The notes under the pieces were generated by a model. That model had not been told where the DNA came from. It saw nothing but the letters and a program-made list of their open reading frames with translations, and made no database searches. Shown one piece after another: positions 8,317 through 18,086 of a stretch of 26,003 bases of DNA. The stretch spans positions 1-26,003 of the IMG/VR virus record IMGVR_UViG_3300022925_000155. One strand, 5' to 3'. The stretch's first letter is position 1. Every line of letters begins with the position of its first letter. The stretch is from a virus. A program made the translations under genes and the position numbers.

Positions 8317-11300
8317 ATGGCTGACGAAAATCAAGAGTTTCTAAAAAGCCTTGGGTTTAACACAAGTGTTGCTTCTCCTAAAGTTGACTTTGTTAGTGAC
8401 TACACTATGTACAAGGCACAGAAGGAAGCAGAAGAAGAAGTAGCAGACCTTGGATTTTGGGACTTAGTTGGTAAGCGTCAGGCTACTCAAGGTACATTTA
8501 TGAATGTAATGGGTGAGATTGACCGCCCTGATTCAGCAGGTGCTACTGTACTTACTGCACAGGATGTAACCAACCTAACAAGTGGCTTTAGTGACAGAAA
8601 TGCAATTGAGCGTATTCTTGAAGAAGCTTCTGAGAATGGTATTGAACGTGCAAGATATCTAGCCAATGAGTTTAAAAAGACTAAAGAAGCCAATCGGCTC
8701 CTTGGTCTGGCTGGTGTTAAGGGTATAGCTGCACAGGCTGTATCTGATGTATTTGATCCTGCTGACATAGCAGTTATGATAGGCAGTGGTGCTGCTTTAT
8801 CTTGGGCTGGTCCTCTAGGGGCTGGCTTGGGAGCAACTGCTGCTAAGACAGGTAGTCTACTTAGTAAATTTCGTAAGGGAAAAAACTATGCGGCTTTGTT
8901 TGGTGGAGTTACAGCAGCAGAAACATTAGCACTTGAGCGTCTAAGACAACAAAGTAACTACGAGACTACTAATGAAGACTTGTTACTTATGTCAGCTATT
9001 AGTGGTACTGTAGGTGCTGGTATTGGTGGTTTTATCAATCAAAGTGCCAAGCGTCTAGCTATCCAAACAGCACGGCGTAAGTTTGTAGATGAAGAAGACC
9101 TTACTCCTGATGAACTAAATCTTATTTTTAGTAACAGCGATGAGGTACTTGGTCCAAAGTATGTACAAGAAGCAATAGCACGTGATGATTTTAAAAACCG
9201 TTCAGATATAACCAGCGGAACAGAGGCTGATGCTAGGACTTTTGAACAACTAAGCCCTGAACAGCAAGCTGAAGTAGCAGTAGCACGTGGTGGTTTCCAA
9301 AAGTCACGTGGTTTAATCTCTGCTATGGCTAATCTATCAGGTAAGGACACTGTAGCTGAGGTACGTTTCTTAGGTGGTAAGCTGGGAACAGCCTTTGCTG
9401 GTTTCTTACCCAATGCAGATGGTAGTGTAAATGTAGCTAAAGCAGGTGCGTTAGAAGCACGTGACTTTATGCAAGCACGTTTTCGTGGTTTACCTGCCCC
9501 TGCTATTGAAAGAGCTGTTAAGCAGTATAAAAAGCGTGTACGTAAAGAGGGTATATTAGATAACAGAGAGAATGATTTATTTGAGGAAGCTTATGATGCT
9601 TTACGTTTTAACAAGCAAGTAAGTCCAGAAGCACAGATGATAGCAGACGCTATGCGTCCTAACATTGAGGCTTTAGGTAAACAAGCTGTAGAAGCAAACG
9701 TAGCAGGTTTCTTTCCTGATACTCTTTTAGATATTAAAGACTACGGTTTACCTCGCCTACGCAGTCAAGTTAAGATTAGTAAACTAGAAGATATGCTAGA
9801 TGCAGATAACTCTGTGTTTGATGAGCTAGCTGAAGCAGCTATCCGTAGAGGACAACCTGAAATTGAAAGAAAAGTGGCTGCTAAGTTATCTGCTAAGAAG
9901 GGTAAGGCAGCTACTAAGCAAGAAATTGATACCTTTATTAAGCGTTTGGCTTCTGGCTACATGACAAAGTTTAGAGACTTTGAGGGTAAGCTAGGCATGA
10001 AGATGGGTAGCAATGACTTAGATGTAGATGACTTTAAGGAAATCTTACGTCAAGCTGGCGTACCTGAGGATGAGCTTGATTTTATAGCTGAACTTGTATT
10101 ACACAAAGGTAAGGATGTAAAGGGTATTGGAAGAGCAAGACCTCGCATGGTACTTGATGAAGATGCTAGTGTAGATGTAACCATTCGTAATGGACCTCGC
10201 AAGGGTGAAATTATGACACTTAAATTCTCTGATTTAGTAGAAAAGAATGTTCAGAACATTTATGATACCTATGTCTTCCAGATGTCAGGTGCTATTGCAC
10301 TAGCTCAAAGAGGTATTGACACTAATGACATTGGGTCTACTTTTGCTACTCAGTTAAACAAAGCTATTACTGCTGGTGCTACTGAGCAAAACAGGCGTGG
10401 TCTTGAGTATATGTATGATATGGTCAAGGGTACACACATCTATCGTTCTGACATGGGTGCTACAACGCTTAGGATGATGAACAGAGCTAGAGAGGTTAGC
10501 TATAGTGTAAGTATGGGTATGGCTGGTATGGCGGCTCTTATGGAGCTTCCTATGGTCATGGTTCCTAACTCTATTGAGATACTTACAAAGACTATGCCTC
10601 GCTACAAGCAACTTTTACGTGATGCACGTAGTGGCGAGATTAAGGATAGCTTAGGCAGAGAAATGGCAGCAGCAACTGGTATTGGCTCTGATGGTTTAGT
10701 ATCTAAGTTCACTCGCGCACAAAGTAGATTTGAAGGTGAAATCTTTGAGTCACGTAAGACTGCTGGACAATTCACACAGTTAGACGAAGTGTTAGGTAAA
10801 AGTAGAGTATTTGTCTCTATGATGTCTGGCTTAACTGGTGTTACTGATATGTTACGTAGAATAGCAAGTCTTAACTACGCAGTAACATGGGAAGTAGCAG
10901 CACGTAAGGGTGATGTACCATTTTCAGATATTAAGCTAGAACAGCTTGGTATCACTAAAGAAATGGCTTTGAATATAAATAAGCAGATTGTTAAACATGC
11001 TACATATTTGGATAAAGATAAAAAGATACTGGACGCTGTAAACCTTGATAGGTGGACAGACAAAACCGCCGCTGATATATTCGCTATGTCAGCACGTAGG
11101 GATGCTACAACTAGTGTACAAGAAATGAACGCTGGGTCAGTCAATACTTGGCTACGTAGTCCTATCGGTATGACTGTGTTTCAGTTTTTGTCTTTTCCAT
11201 TAGCCTCACTAGAGCAACAAGCAGTTCGTATGGGTGTTCGTGCAGCTAACGGAGATGCAGCAGAGATAGCTCGTACAATGCTTGTCACTACTTTTATGGG

Positions 11301-11676
11301 TAGCATGATGTACTACAGTCGTTCTTGGATGAACTCTGTTGGACGAAGTGATCAAGCAGACTATATGAAAGAACGAGTAAAAGCTGGTAACTGGCTAGTT
11401 GGTACTATGAACCAAGTTGGTCCTGCTTCTTTGTTTAGTTATCTTTATCAAGTAGCTACTGGTACTATGGATGGTAGCACAAGAGCTATTACCCCTGCAT
11501 CTGTCTCAATGGGACTAGGTGTATCTAAAGGTTTAAAGGATTTATTTTCGTCACTTGGACCTGATACAGAATTATCTGAAGGTCAACTTAGAAGTATGTT
11601 AAGGGTTCTTCCTTTTTCATCCCTCTATGGGGCTAGGCAAATTCTAAATTCTTTAGCATCACTAAAAGAAAGTTAA
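8317..11676 (+). CDS. Internal virion protein D, T7 gp16-like, lacking an N-terminal transglycosylase motif
   Basis: The product is 1119 residues, against 1318 for T7 gp16, the largest ejection protein, which forms the inner-membrane part of the DNA channel. The N-terminus shows no Glu-Ser/Thr-Gly plus Gly-Leu-Met/Phe-Gln pattern of a transglycosylase; the shortfall of ~200 residues is about the size of that domain. Hydrophobic Gly/Ala stretches occur near residues 147-175 (IAVMIGSGAALSWAGPLGAG) and 221-240 (AISGTVGAGIGGFIN), and again in the C-terminal third (MGMAGMAALMELPMVMVP, MLVTTFMGSMMYYSRSWMN). These could insert in the membrane. An aggag site at 8304-8308 lies eight bases before the ATG. 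The identity rests on size, position and these features. Confidence 0.85.
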   Translation: MADENQEFLKSLGFNTSVASPKVDFVSDYTMYKAQKEAEEEVADLGFWDLVGKRQATQGTFMNVMGEIDRPDSAGATVLTAQDVTNLTSGFSDRNAIERILEEASENGIERARYLANEFKKTKEANRLLGLAGVKGIAAQAVSDVFDPADIAVMIGSGAALSWAGPLGAGLGATAAKTGSLLSKFRKGKNYAALFGGVTAAETLALERLRQQSNYETTNEDLLLMSAISGTVGAGIGGFINQSAKRLAIQTARRKFVDEEDLTPDELNLIFSNSDEVLGPKYVQEAIARDDFKNRSDITSGTEADARTFEQLSPEQQAEVAVARGGFQKSRGLISAMANLSGKDTVAEVRFLGGKLGTAFAGFLPNADGSVNVAKAGALEARDFMQARFRGLPAPAIERAVKQYKKRVRKEGILDNRENDLFEEAYDALRFNKQVSPEAQMIADAMRPNIEALGKQAVEANVAGFFPDTLLDIKDYGLPRLRSQVKISKLEDMLDADNSVFDELAEAAIRRGQPEIERKVAAKLSAKKGKAATKQEIDTFIKRLASGYMTKFRDFEGKLGMKMGSNDLDVDDFKEILRQAGVPEDELDFIAELVLHKGKDVKGIGRARPRMVLDEDASVDVTIRNGPRKGEIMTLKFSDLVEKNVQNIYDTYVFQMSGAIALAQRGIDTNDIGSTFATQLNKAITAGATEQNRRGLEYMYDMVKGTHIYRSDMGATTLRMMNRAREVSYSVSMGMAGMAALMELPMVMVPNSIEILTKTMPRYKQLLRDARSGEIKDSLGREMAAATGIGSDGLVSKFTRAQSRFEGEIFESRKTAGQFTQLDEVLGKSRVFVSMMSGLTGVTDMLRRIASLNYAVTWEVAARKGDVPFSDIKLEQLGITKEMALNINKQIVKHATYLDKDKKILDAVNLDRWTDKTAADIFAMSARRDATTSVQEMNAGSVNTWLRSPIGMTVFQFLSFPLASLEQQAVRMGVRAANGDAAEIARTMLVTTFMGSMMYYSRSWMNSVGRSDQADYMKERVKAGNWLVGTMNQVGPASLFSYLYQVATGTMDGSTRAITPASVSMGLGVSKGLKDLFSSLGPDTELSEGQLRSMLRVLPFSSLYGARQILNSLASLKES

Positions 11677-11688
11677 TAAGGAAAACAA

Positions 11689-14600
11689 ATGCCTTTATCA
11701 TATGAAAATTATACAGGGGATAATGCGACTACGCAGTTCTCAATCCCCTTTACATATCAGAACACTACTGAAATTAGTGTAACCGTTGACGGTGTGGCTG
11801 AGACAGGTTTAACTTTTCCTTCTAGCTCTACTGTACAACTAACCTCAGCACCTGCTACTGGTGCAATTGTACAGGTTCGCCGTACTACAGACCTTTCAGC
11901 ACGTGCGGTTGACTTTGCGTCAGGCTCAGTGTTGACTGAAGAAGACTTGGATGATTCAGCTATTCAGACCTTCCACGCAGCACAAGAAGCTAAAGACGTA
12001 GTTAATGATACTATTACACTTGATACTGACTTAAAGTGGGATGCAGATAACAAAGTAATTAAGGATGTAGCAAATCCTGTAAACTTACAAGATGCTGCTA
12101 CAAAGAACTATATCGAAAACACTTGGCTAACTACCAGTGACAAAGCTCAACTTAATTCTTTAAACATTGCAAACCTAAATTCTGTTGCTACTAATCTTAC
12201 TGATGTAAATACAGTTGCTACAAACATCTCAGATGTTAATGCGTTTGCTCAAGTGTACCGTAGTGGAGCAACAGACCCAACAACAAGTCTTGATGTAGGA
12301 GATTTGTTCTACAACACTACCAGTAACCTTCTCAAGATTTGGAACGGTAGTTCTTGGGAAACAGGTGTAGCTGGTGCTTCTGGATTGCTTCCTTTAGCTG
12401 GCGGTACGATGACAGGAAACATTGCTTTCTCTGGAAGTCAAACTGTAGATGGGCGTGATGTTTCGGCTGATGGTAACAAGTTAGATAACATTGAAGCCAA
12501 TGCGGATGTAACAGATGCAGTTAATGTAAACCCTCTGGTTGACGCACACCTAAACACAAGTACAGCTACAGTTGATCAAGTGTTAGGATGGACTGGTAGT
12601 GATTACGATTGGGTAGATAATGATAGTGGTTCTGGCGATTTGCTAGCAGCTAACAACCTGTCTGATCTTACTAATACTACAACAGCAAGAACTAATCTAG
12701 GCGTAGCCATTGGGTCTGATGTACAAGCACATTCTTCTGTTTTAGATGGTACTACAGCTTCATTTACTACAGCAGAAGAAAGCAAACTAGCTGGTATTGA
12801 AGCCAGTGCCACTGCTGACCAAACTGGAGCAGAGATTAAAGCAGCTTATGAGGCTGAAGCTAACACTAACGCCTTTACAGACGCTGAAAAAACTAAGCTG
12901 ACTGGTATAGAAGTCGGTGCTACTGCTGACCAAACTGATGCTGAGATTAGAGCAGCCGTTGAAGCAGCAACAGACAGCAACGTGTTTACAGATGCAGACC
13001 ATAGCAAGTTAAATGCTATTGAGGCTGGAGCTACAGCAGACCAAACTGGTGCAGAGATTAAAACTGCTTATGAGGCTGAAGCTAACACTAACGCCTTTAC
13101 AGATGCTGAAAAAACTAAACTGACAGGCATTGAGGCTGGAGCTACAGCAGACCAAACAGCTTCAGAAATCCGTGCGTTGGTTGAAAGTGCTACAGATAGT
13201 AATGTATTTACAGACGCGGATCACACTAAACTCAACGGTATCGAAGCTAGTGCAGATGTAACTGATGTTACTAATGTAACTGCTGCTGGTGCGTTAATGG
13301 ATAGTGAGGTCACTAACCTTGCTCAAGTCAAGTCATTTGATAGCTCTGATTACGCTACAGCCGCGCAAGGTACCACGGCTGATGCAGCATTGCCACGAAC
13401 CGGCGGTGCAATGACTGGGGCTATCACAACCAACTCGACTTTTGATGGGCGTGATGTGGCTACAGACGGAGCCAAGCTTGATGGTATTGAGGCCGGAGCT
13501 ACTGCTGATCAAACTGGTGCAGAGATTAAAACCGCTTATGAGGCTGAAGCTAACACTAATGCTTTTACTGATGCTGAAAAGACTAAACTAACAGGCATAG
13601 AAGCATCAGCTACTGCTGACCAAACAGCCGCAGAAATACGGACATTGGTTGAGAGTGCTACAGATAGTAATGTTTTTACAGACGCTGATCACACAAAACT
13701 AAATGACATTTCTGTAGAGCTTTATGGTGAAAATCCTGTCAGTGCTACAGCACCAACTACTACTGGAAATAACGATTTAGCAATTGGTAGCGGTGCAGAA
13801 GCAATAGCAGGTGTTGTTGGTTCTGGTGATGCAATAGCCATTGGCACAAGTGCTTCTGCTGAGAGAGCTGCCGTTGCAATAGGTAAGAATACTGATGCTG
13901 GTGAATACGGTGTGGCTATTGGCTCAGACGATTTAGGTGTTGGCGCAGTAGCAGATAGACGCAATATAGCTATAGGTGGCGGTGATGGTGCTGCATCAGC
14001 AACAGGTGGGTCTGGTCAAATTGCCATTGGAGAAAACGCTGCTTCTACAAACAATTTCTATGGAACAGCACTTGGACAGGACTCACTTGCATTAGGCAAT
14101 GGTGCTTTTGCTGTGAATAGGTCTAGGGTAGGTTCTGGTGAGTTTGGTACTGCAATCAACATAGGTAGTAATACAGCAACCTATGGTGCATTAGGGAATT
14201 TTACATTTGCCGTAGGTTATCAAGCAAAAGCTTTAAATGCAAAAGGTGTTGCTATAGGTTATCAAGCAATCAGTACTGCAGCTAATGAAATTGCTCTTGG
14301 TGACACATCTGCTACTGTGCGGATTAGTGGTGCTTATACTCTGCCAACAGCAGATGGAACTAATGGTCAAGTAATGACTACAGATGGTTCTGGTACTGTT
14401 AGCTTCACTACTGTATCTGGCGGCGGTGGCGGTGGTGCAAGCACCGAAATCCCAATACTAGCAAAAACAGCAAGTTACACTGTAGTAGCTGGAGATGCTG
14501 GTAAAATAGTTAGTTTTTCTGGTGGTGCATATACTGCTACGCTAACAGCGGCAGCTACGCTAGGGTCTGGTTTCTTTTGTTATATAGAAAACAATGCAGC

Positions 14601-15762
14601 AACTGGTCAACAAACACATACTGTAACGATTGACCCAAATGGAAGTGAAACCATTGATGGTCGAACAACCTTCATTGTACGTCAAGGTGAGCGTGTCCAA
14701 CTTGTTTGCGATGGTAGCAACTTTAGATTAATATCTTCATTCCATCGTGGCATTGCAACAAATATGAGGACTGATTTTTTCAATCCTCCACAAGCACTTG
14801 GGGACGAATCAGTAGCAATTGGTCTAGGGACTATAGCTGGAGTTGGCAACACTAGTAATGCAATTGCAATAGGTACTAACGCTCAAGCTGGCAGTGCTGC
14901 TACAGCAATTGGTGGCAGTACTAATGCTGGTAGTAGTAGTTCAACTGCTTTAGGTAAAAATAGCGGCGGTGGTGGTTCTGTTACTGCTACTGGTTCAGGA
15001 GCAATGGCTCTTGGTGGTTCTCGTGCTTCCGGCACAAACAGTTTAGCCGCAGCAATTACTAACAACACAGCTAGCTATGGTGCGACTGGTACTGTCAGCA
15101 TTGCTATAGGAAGATTAGCAAAAGCAACAGCTCAAGATGCAGTAGCAATAGGTGATACACCACAAGCCACTGGTAATAGTGCGATTGCTTTGGGCAATTT
15201 GGGGGTTGCTAGTGGAACAAAATCCGGTGTTTTTGGCGGCGATGGAAATGCTGCTTCTGGCAGTAAATCAGTAGCAATAGGTGGGTATTACGCAGAAGCA
15301 AGAGAAGAATCTAAAATTGCCTTTGGCGGCGGTTATATTGGAACAGGGCCGGGAACCAACGCTTATCAAGCTGGTTTGTTATGTATGGGTGCCGACACAA
15401 CTGATGCAACAGCAACTATTTTAAGGTCTAGCAACACTGCTGCTGGAACTACCAACCAAGTTATCCTTCCAAACAATTCGGCGTTTTCTTTCCACGGCAC
15501 TATTGTAGCCCGTGAAAGCGCAGCATCTGGAACAGATTGTGCAGCTTGGAAAGTTGAAGGCTTAATCCGCAGAGAAGGTTCTGCTGGCACAACTGTGTTG
15601 GTCAACTCAGCAACAACTGTCCTTGATAATACTCCAAGCTGGGGGATGGCATTATCGGCTGACACCACTAACGGTGGATTGAAGATTGAAGTCACCGGAG
15701 CAGCAGCAACCAACATTAGATGGGTTGGAACAATTCACACATCTGAAGTCACATACGCTTAG
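11689..15762 (+). CDS. Tail fibre with T7 gp17-type N-terminus, 37-residue repeats and YadA-like head blocks
   Basis: This 1357-residue fibre is more than twice the length of T7 gp17 (553). Residues 1 to ~130 form the T7-type fibre attachment domain (MPLSYENYTGDNATTQFSIP, then VRRTTDLSARAVDFASGSVL and LTEEDLDDSAIQ). Two GGTMTG/GGAMTG motifs (near 237 and 566) each precede a VDGRDV or FDGRDV segment. Six 37-residue repeats follow. Two blocks rich in AIGxxAxAxG-type units, resembling the head repeats of trimeric YadA-like adhesins, occupy roughly 690-880 and 1040-1215. Between them is a LPTADGTNGQVMTTDGSGTV linker and a poly-Gly run. The last ~120 residues (VILPNNSAFSFHGT, AAWKVEGLIRR, NIRWVGTIHTSEVTYA) are a C-terminal domain common in marine phage fibres. 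An aaggaaaac site precedes the ATG. Confidence 0.93.
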   Translation: MPLSYENYTGDNATTQFSIPFTYQNTTEISVTVDGVAETGLTFPSSSTVQLTSAPATGAIVQVRRTTDLSARAVDFASGSVLTEEDLDDSAIQTFHAAQEAKDVVNDTITLDTDLKWDADNKVIKDVANPVNLQDAATKNYIENTWLTTSDKAQLNSLNIANLNSVATNLTDVNTVATNISDVNAFAQVYRSGATDPTTSLDVGDLFYNTTSNLLKIWNGSSWETGVAGASGLLPLAGGTMTGNIAFSGSQTVDGRDVSADGNKLDNIEANADVTDAVNVNPLVDAHLNTSTATVDQVLGWTGSDYDWVDNDSGSGDLLAANNLSDLTNTTTARTNLGVAIGSDVQAHSSVLDGTTASFTTAEESKLAGIEASATADQTGAEIKAAYEAEANTNAFTDAEKTKLTGIEVGATADQTDAEIRAAVEAATDSNVFTDADHSKLNAIEAGATADQTGAEIKTAYEAEANTNAFTDAEKTKLTGIEAGATADQTASEIRALVESATDSNVFTDADHTKLNGIEASADVTDVTNVTAAGALMDSEVTNLAQVKSFDSSDYATAAQGTTADAALPRTGGAMTGAITTNSTFDGRDVATDGAKLDGIEAGATADQTGAEIKTAYEAEANTNAFTDAEKTKLTGIEASATADQTAAEIRTLVESATDSNVFTDADHTKLNDISVELYGENPVSATAPTTTGNNDLAIGSGAEAIAGVVGSGDAIAIGTSASAERAAVAIGKNTDAGEYGVAIGSDDLGVGAVADRRNIAIGGGDGAASATGGSGQIAIGENAASTNNFYGTALGQDSLALGNGAFAVNRSRVGSGEFGTAINIGSNTATYGALGNFTFAVGYQAKALNAKGVAIGYQAISTAANEIALGDTSATVRISGAYTLPTADGTNGQVMTTDGSGTVSFTTVSGGGGGGASTEIPILAKTASYTVVAGDAGKIVSFSGGAYTATLTAAATLGSGFFCYIENNAATGQQTHTVTIDPNGSETIDGRTTFIVRQGERVQLVCDGSNFRLISSFHRGIATNMRTDFFNPPQALGDESVAIGLGTIAGVGNTSNAIAIGTNAQAGSAATAIGGSTNAGSSSSTALGKNSGGGGSVTATGSGAMALGGSRASGTNSLAAAITNNTASYGATGTVSIAIGRLAKATAQDAVAIGDTPQATGNSAIALGNLGVASGTKSGVFGGDGNAASGSKSVAIGGYYAEAREESKIAFGGGYIGTGPGTNAYQAGLLCMGADTTDATATILRSSNTAAGTTNQVILPNNSAFSFHGTIVARESAASGTDCAAWKVEGLIRREGSAGTTVLVNSATTVLDNTPSWGMALSADTTNGGLKIEVTGAAATNIRWVGTIHTSEVTYA
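12793..13704 (+). repeat. Six 111-bp (37-residue) repeats within the tail fibre gene
   Basis: Units begin at 12793, 12904, 13015, 13126, 13483 and 13594, each exactly 111 bases. They alternate between type A (core QTGAEIKxAYEAEANTNAF) and type B (core EIRxxVExATDSNVFTDAD). The order is A-B-A-B, then a spacer containing a second GGAMTG...DGRDV segment (13237-13482), then A-B. The DNA copies of type A are nearly identical, so recombination could change the copy number and hence the fibre length. The repeats probably form trimeric coiled or beta-structured shaft segments. Confidence 0.9.
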
Positions 15763-15777
15763 AAGGAGCAAACTAAA

Positions 15778-16083
15778 ATGGCTATTCAAAATAATATCGC
15801 AGAAGGCAACAGCCAATACGGCATTGCTTTCAACAACGCATACTACCGTATCGTAACTGCAGCAATCTCTCGCCAACGTGGAACAGACCCAAAGTTCGAG
15901 GTAATGATTGACCTGTCGGCTTACGCAACGTCATCACCAACGGATGACACTCGCGAGGTAGACTTTAAACGCTATCACGCAACCCTAGATGACATTAACG
16001 CAAGCAGCGGTGATGCCTTTTTGGACAAGTGCTATAGCTGGGTAATGACGCAAGATGATATGGCTGGCTCTACAGCCGTTTAA
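15778..16083 (+). CDS. Small fibre-module protein of unknown function
   Basis: This is a 101-residue acidic protein without membrane segments or cysteine motifs apart from one Cys (KCYSWVMTQ). I do not recognise a named domain. It follows the fibre gene by 15 bases, with a good aaggag site (15763-15768), and is followed 10 bases later by another small beta-type protein. Position and co-direction suggest that it belongs to the receptor-binding module, as a fibre accessory or assembly factor. Codon use is richer in C-ending codons (AAC, GGC, TAC, ATC) than the gp15/gp16-like genes, in keeping with separate acquisition of the fibre module. Confidence 0.75.
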   Translation: MAIQNNIAEGNSQYGIAFNNAYYRIVTAAISRQRGTDPKFEVMIDLSAYATSSPTDDTREVDFKRYHATLDDINASSGDAFLDKCYSWVMTQDDMAGSTAV

Positions 16084-16093
16084 GGAGTAGACG

Positions 16094-16453
16094 ATGGGAA
16101 TTGTAATAGATTATTCCAGCGGCTTTTTTGAGGCGTCACCGGCTGGCGAAAATGTTGGAACTATTTCCAGCGGCACCTTAGACCTGTCTACCGGCAACGT
16201 GTTCTCTGATGCGCCATCAGCCAACGTCACTTACGTCTTTAACAACCCACCAGCTAGCGGCACTGCCTATGGCTTTACGCTCAAAGTAACTCCATCAGCG
16301 ACAGTAACTGTGACTTGGCCTGCGTCTGTGGATTGGGCTGGCGGCACTGCGCCGACTGCACCAGCAAGCGGTGAGACAGATGTCTTTACGTTTTACACGC
16401 AAGACGGTGGGACAACCTATTACGGCTTTCAGGCTGGGGATGCAATGGGATGA
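16094..16453 (+). CDS. Small beta-rich tail/fibre-associated protein
   Basis: The 119-residue product is Gly/Thr/Ala/Ser-rich with alternating hydrophobic residues, as in a beta-sandwich. Its C-terminus, FTFYTQDGGTTYYGFQAGDA, resembles ends seen in many phage fibre or tip proteins, where a short beta-hairpin closes the chain. An aaggag site lies at 16082-16087. The stop codon overlaps the next start (ATGA at 16450-16453), which suggests coupled translation with the large repeat protein. The DNA is visibly more G+C-rich than its neighbours. The function is inferred only from location and style: fibre or receptor-binding accessory. Confidence 0.75.
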   Translation: MGIVIDYSSGFFEASPAGENVGTISSGTLDLSTGNVFSDAPSANVTYVFNNPPASGTAYGFTLKVTPSATVTVTWPASVDWAGGTAPTAPASGETDVFTFYTQDGGTTYYGFQAGDAMG

Positions 16454-18075
16454 GTGTAGCTAGGCTAATACAGATGGGTACGGCTGGCGTGTCTGCTGGT
16501 GGTGGTGAAATCGTGTGGAATGACCCTGACATAGCTATTGCGAGTTATGATAGTGTAAGTCTTAGTTTAAGCCCTTATACCGCTATTAGGGGTCTTTTTC
16601 TAAAAGACGATGGAACTAAGCTTTACGCTCTTTCTGCTGGTGACACTGATGTAAAGGAATATAATTTAAGTACCGCTTGGGATGTATCAAGTGGAACCTA
16701 TAATCAAGCCTTTGATGTAGGTAATGAAGAAGGAAATCCTAACACTATCTTTTTCAAAGATGATGGCACCAAGATGTATATCTTGGGCAGGAATGGAGAT
16801 GATGTAAATGAGTATAATTTAAGTACCGCTTGGGATATAAGCAGTGCTTCTTATAGTCAAGTTTTTAGTGTTGCTTCACAAGAAACTAATCCATTCGGTA
16901 TGTTTTTTAAACCTGACGGTTTGAAGCTGTACATTATTGGATTAATAAATACCACTGTTTTTGAATATACTCTGACAACCGCTTGGGATGTATCAACCGC
17001 GTCCTACAGTTCAAATTCTTTTAGCATAAGCAGTCAAGACACAGCCCCACGAGAAATTAATTTTAACGATGATGGCACAAAAATGTGGATGCTTGGAGCT
17101 ACAAATGATGCTGTATTTGAATATGATTTGAGTACAGCTTGGGATGTAAGCAGTGCATCTTACAATTCAGTTTCATTTTCTGTTTCCAGTCAAGAAACTT
17201 CCCCAACAGCATTTCGTTTTAAATCTGACGGTTCAAAAATGTATGTCGTTGGAGCCTTGAACACAGTCTATCAATACACAACACCAGCCGCAATAACTTG
17301 GAGTGACCCTGACATAGCAAATTTAAGCTATGACAGTGTGAGCCTTGATTTAAATTTAGCTGCCAATCTCAGGGGTATGGTTTTCAAACCTGATGGTACC
17401 AAACTTTATCTTGCACACGATACAGGGTTTGACAGTATAAAAGAATATACTATGTCTTCTGCTTGGGATATTTCTACTTTATCCCTTAATAACAGTTTAG
17501 ACCTTACTGGTGTCATAAATGCTACTTTTGGAATTTATATTAAACCTGATGGTTCAGCTTTATATGTTGTTAACGGCGGTTCTGATAGAATTGAGAGGTT
17601 CAACTTTTCAACAAACTGGGATATATCAACAATATCTACTCCAGCATCACAGACTTTTAGCATAACAACGAATAACAATAATCCAAAAGGTATGTTTTTC
17701 AAACCAGATGGAACCAAAATGTACGTTTGTGGAATGGGTGCAGATGGTGTGGTAGAATATACACTTTCAACGGCTTGGGATATTACAACAGCAAGTTATC
17801 AAAGCCTATTCTCTACAGCAACGCAGTCTGTTTATCCCTCGTGCGTTACATTTAACGAGGATGGCACAAGGATGTACATTACAACATTTTCTTCTTCATC
17901 TGATATTTTTGAATATTCTCTTTCGACTGGGTGGGATGTATCTACTGCTAGTTATAATTCAGTGTCTTACAATGACAGTGTACTTGTTGACCCCTATATT
18001 CACGCATTTAAAAGCGATGGTAGCAAAGCATATTTTATTGATGACACAGATATAATTTACCAATACACAACATAA
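16450..18075 (+). CDS. Propeller-like repeat protein with ten repeats, probable receptor-binding or tail protein
   Basis: The 541 residues contain about ten repeats of ~50 residues with the pattern [FY]-x-x-DGTK[ML]Yxxx...[DV]-x-EYxLSTAWD[VI]S[ST]ASY. These resemble the blades of a beta-propeller. They fall into two sets of five: each set opens with W-N/S-DPDIA...SYDSVSL (Trp23 and Trp284) and closes with YQYTT, so the protein is an internal duplication with an offset of 261 residues. No signal peptide or membrane segment is seen. It lies between a small fibre protein and a tail assembly chaperone-like gene, so a role as a second receptor-binding or fibre-tip protein is reasonable. Similar repeat proteins of unknown function are known from marine phages and bacteria. 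The start overlaps the preceding stop by four bases. Confidence 0.82.
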   Translation: MSVARLIQMGTAGVSAGGGEIVWNDPDIAIASYDSVSLSLSPYTAIRGLFLKDDGTKLYALSAGDTDVKEYNLSTAWDVSSGTYNQAFDVGNEEGNPNTIFFKDDGTKMYILGRNGDDVNEYNLSTAWDISSASYSQVFSVASQETNPFGMFFKPDGLKLYIIGLINTTVFEYTLTTAWDVSTASYSSNSFSISSQDTAPREINFNDDGTKMWMLGATNDAVFEYDLSTAWDVSSASYNSVSFSVSSQETSPTAFRFKSDGSKMYVVGALNTVYQYTTPAAITWSDPDIANLSYDSVSLDLNLAANLRGMVFKPDGTKLYLAHDTGFDSIKEYTMSSAWDISTLSLNNSLDLTGVINATFGIYIKPDGSALYVVNGGSDRIERFNFSTNWDISTISTPASQTFSITTNNNNPKGMFFKPDGTKMYVCGMGADGVVEYTLSTAWDITTASYQSLFSTATQSVYPSCVTFNEDGTRMYITTFSSSSDIFEYSLSTGWDVSTASYNSVSYNDSVLVDPYIHAFKSDGSKAYFIDDTDIIYQYTT

Positions 18076-18086
18076 AAGGAGCAGTT

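Noticed and set aside
12793-13704. CRISPR-like array from regularly spaced repeats
   Set aside because: The repeats are in-frame coding units of 111 bases without unique spacers, inside the fibre gene.
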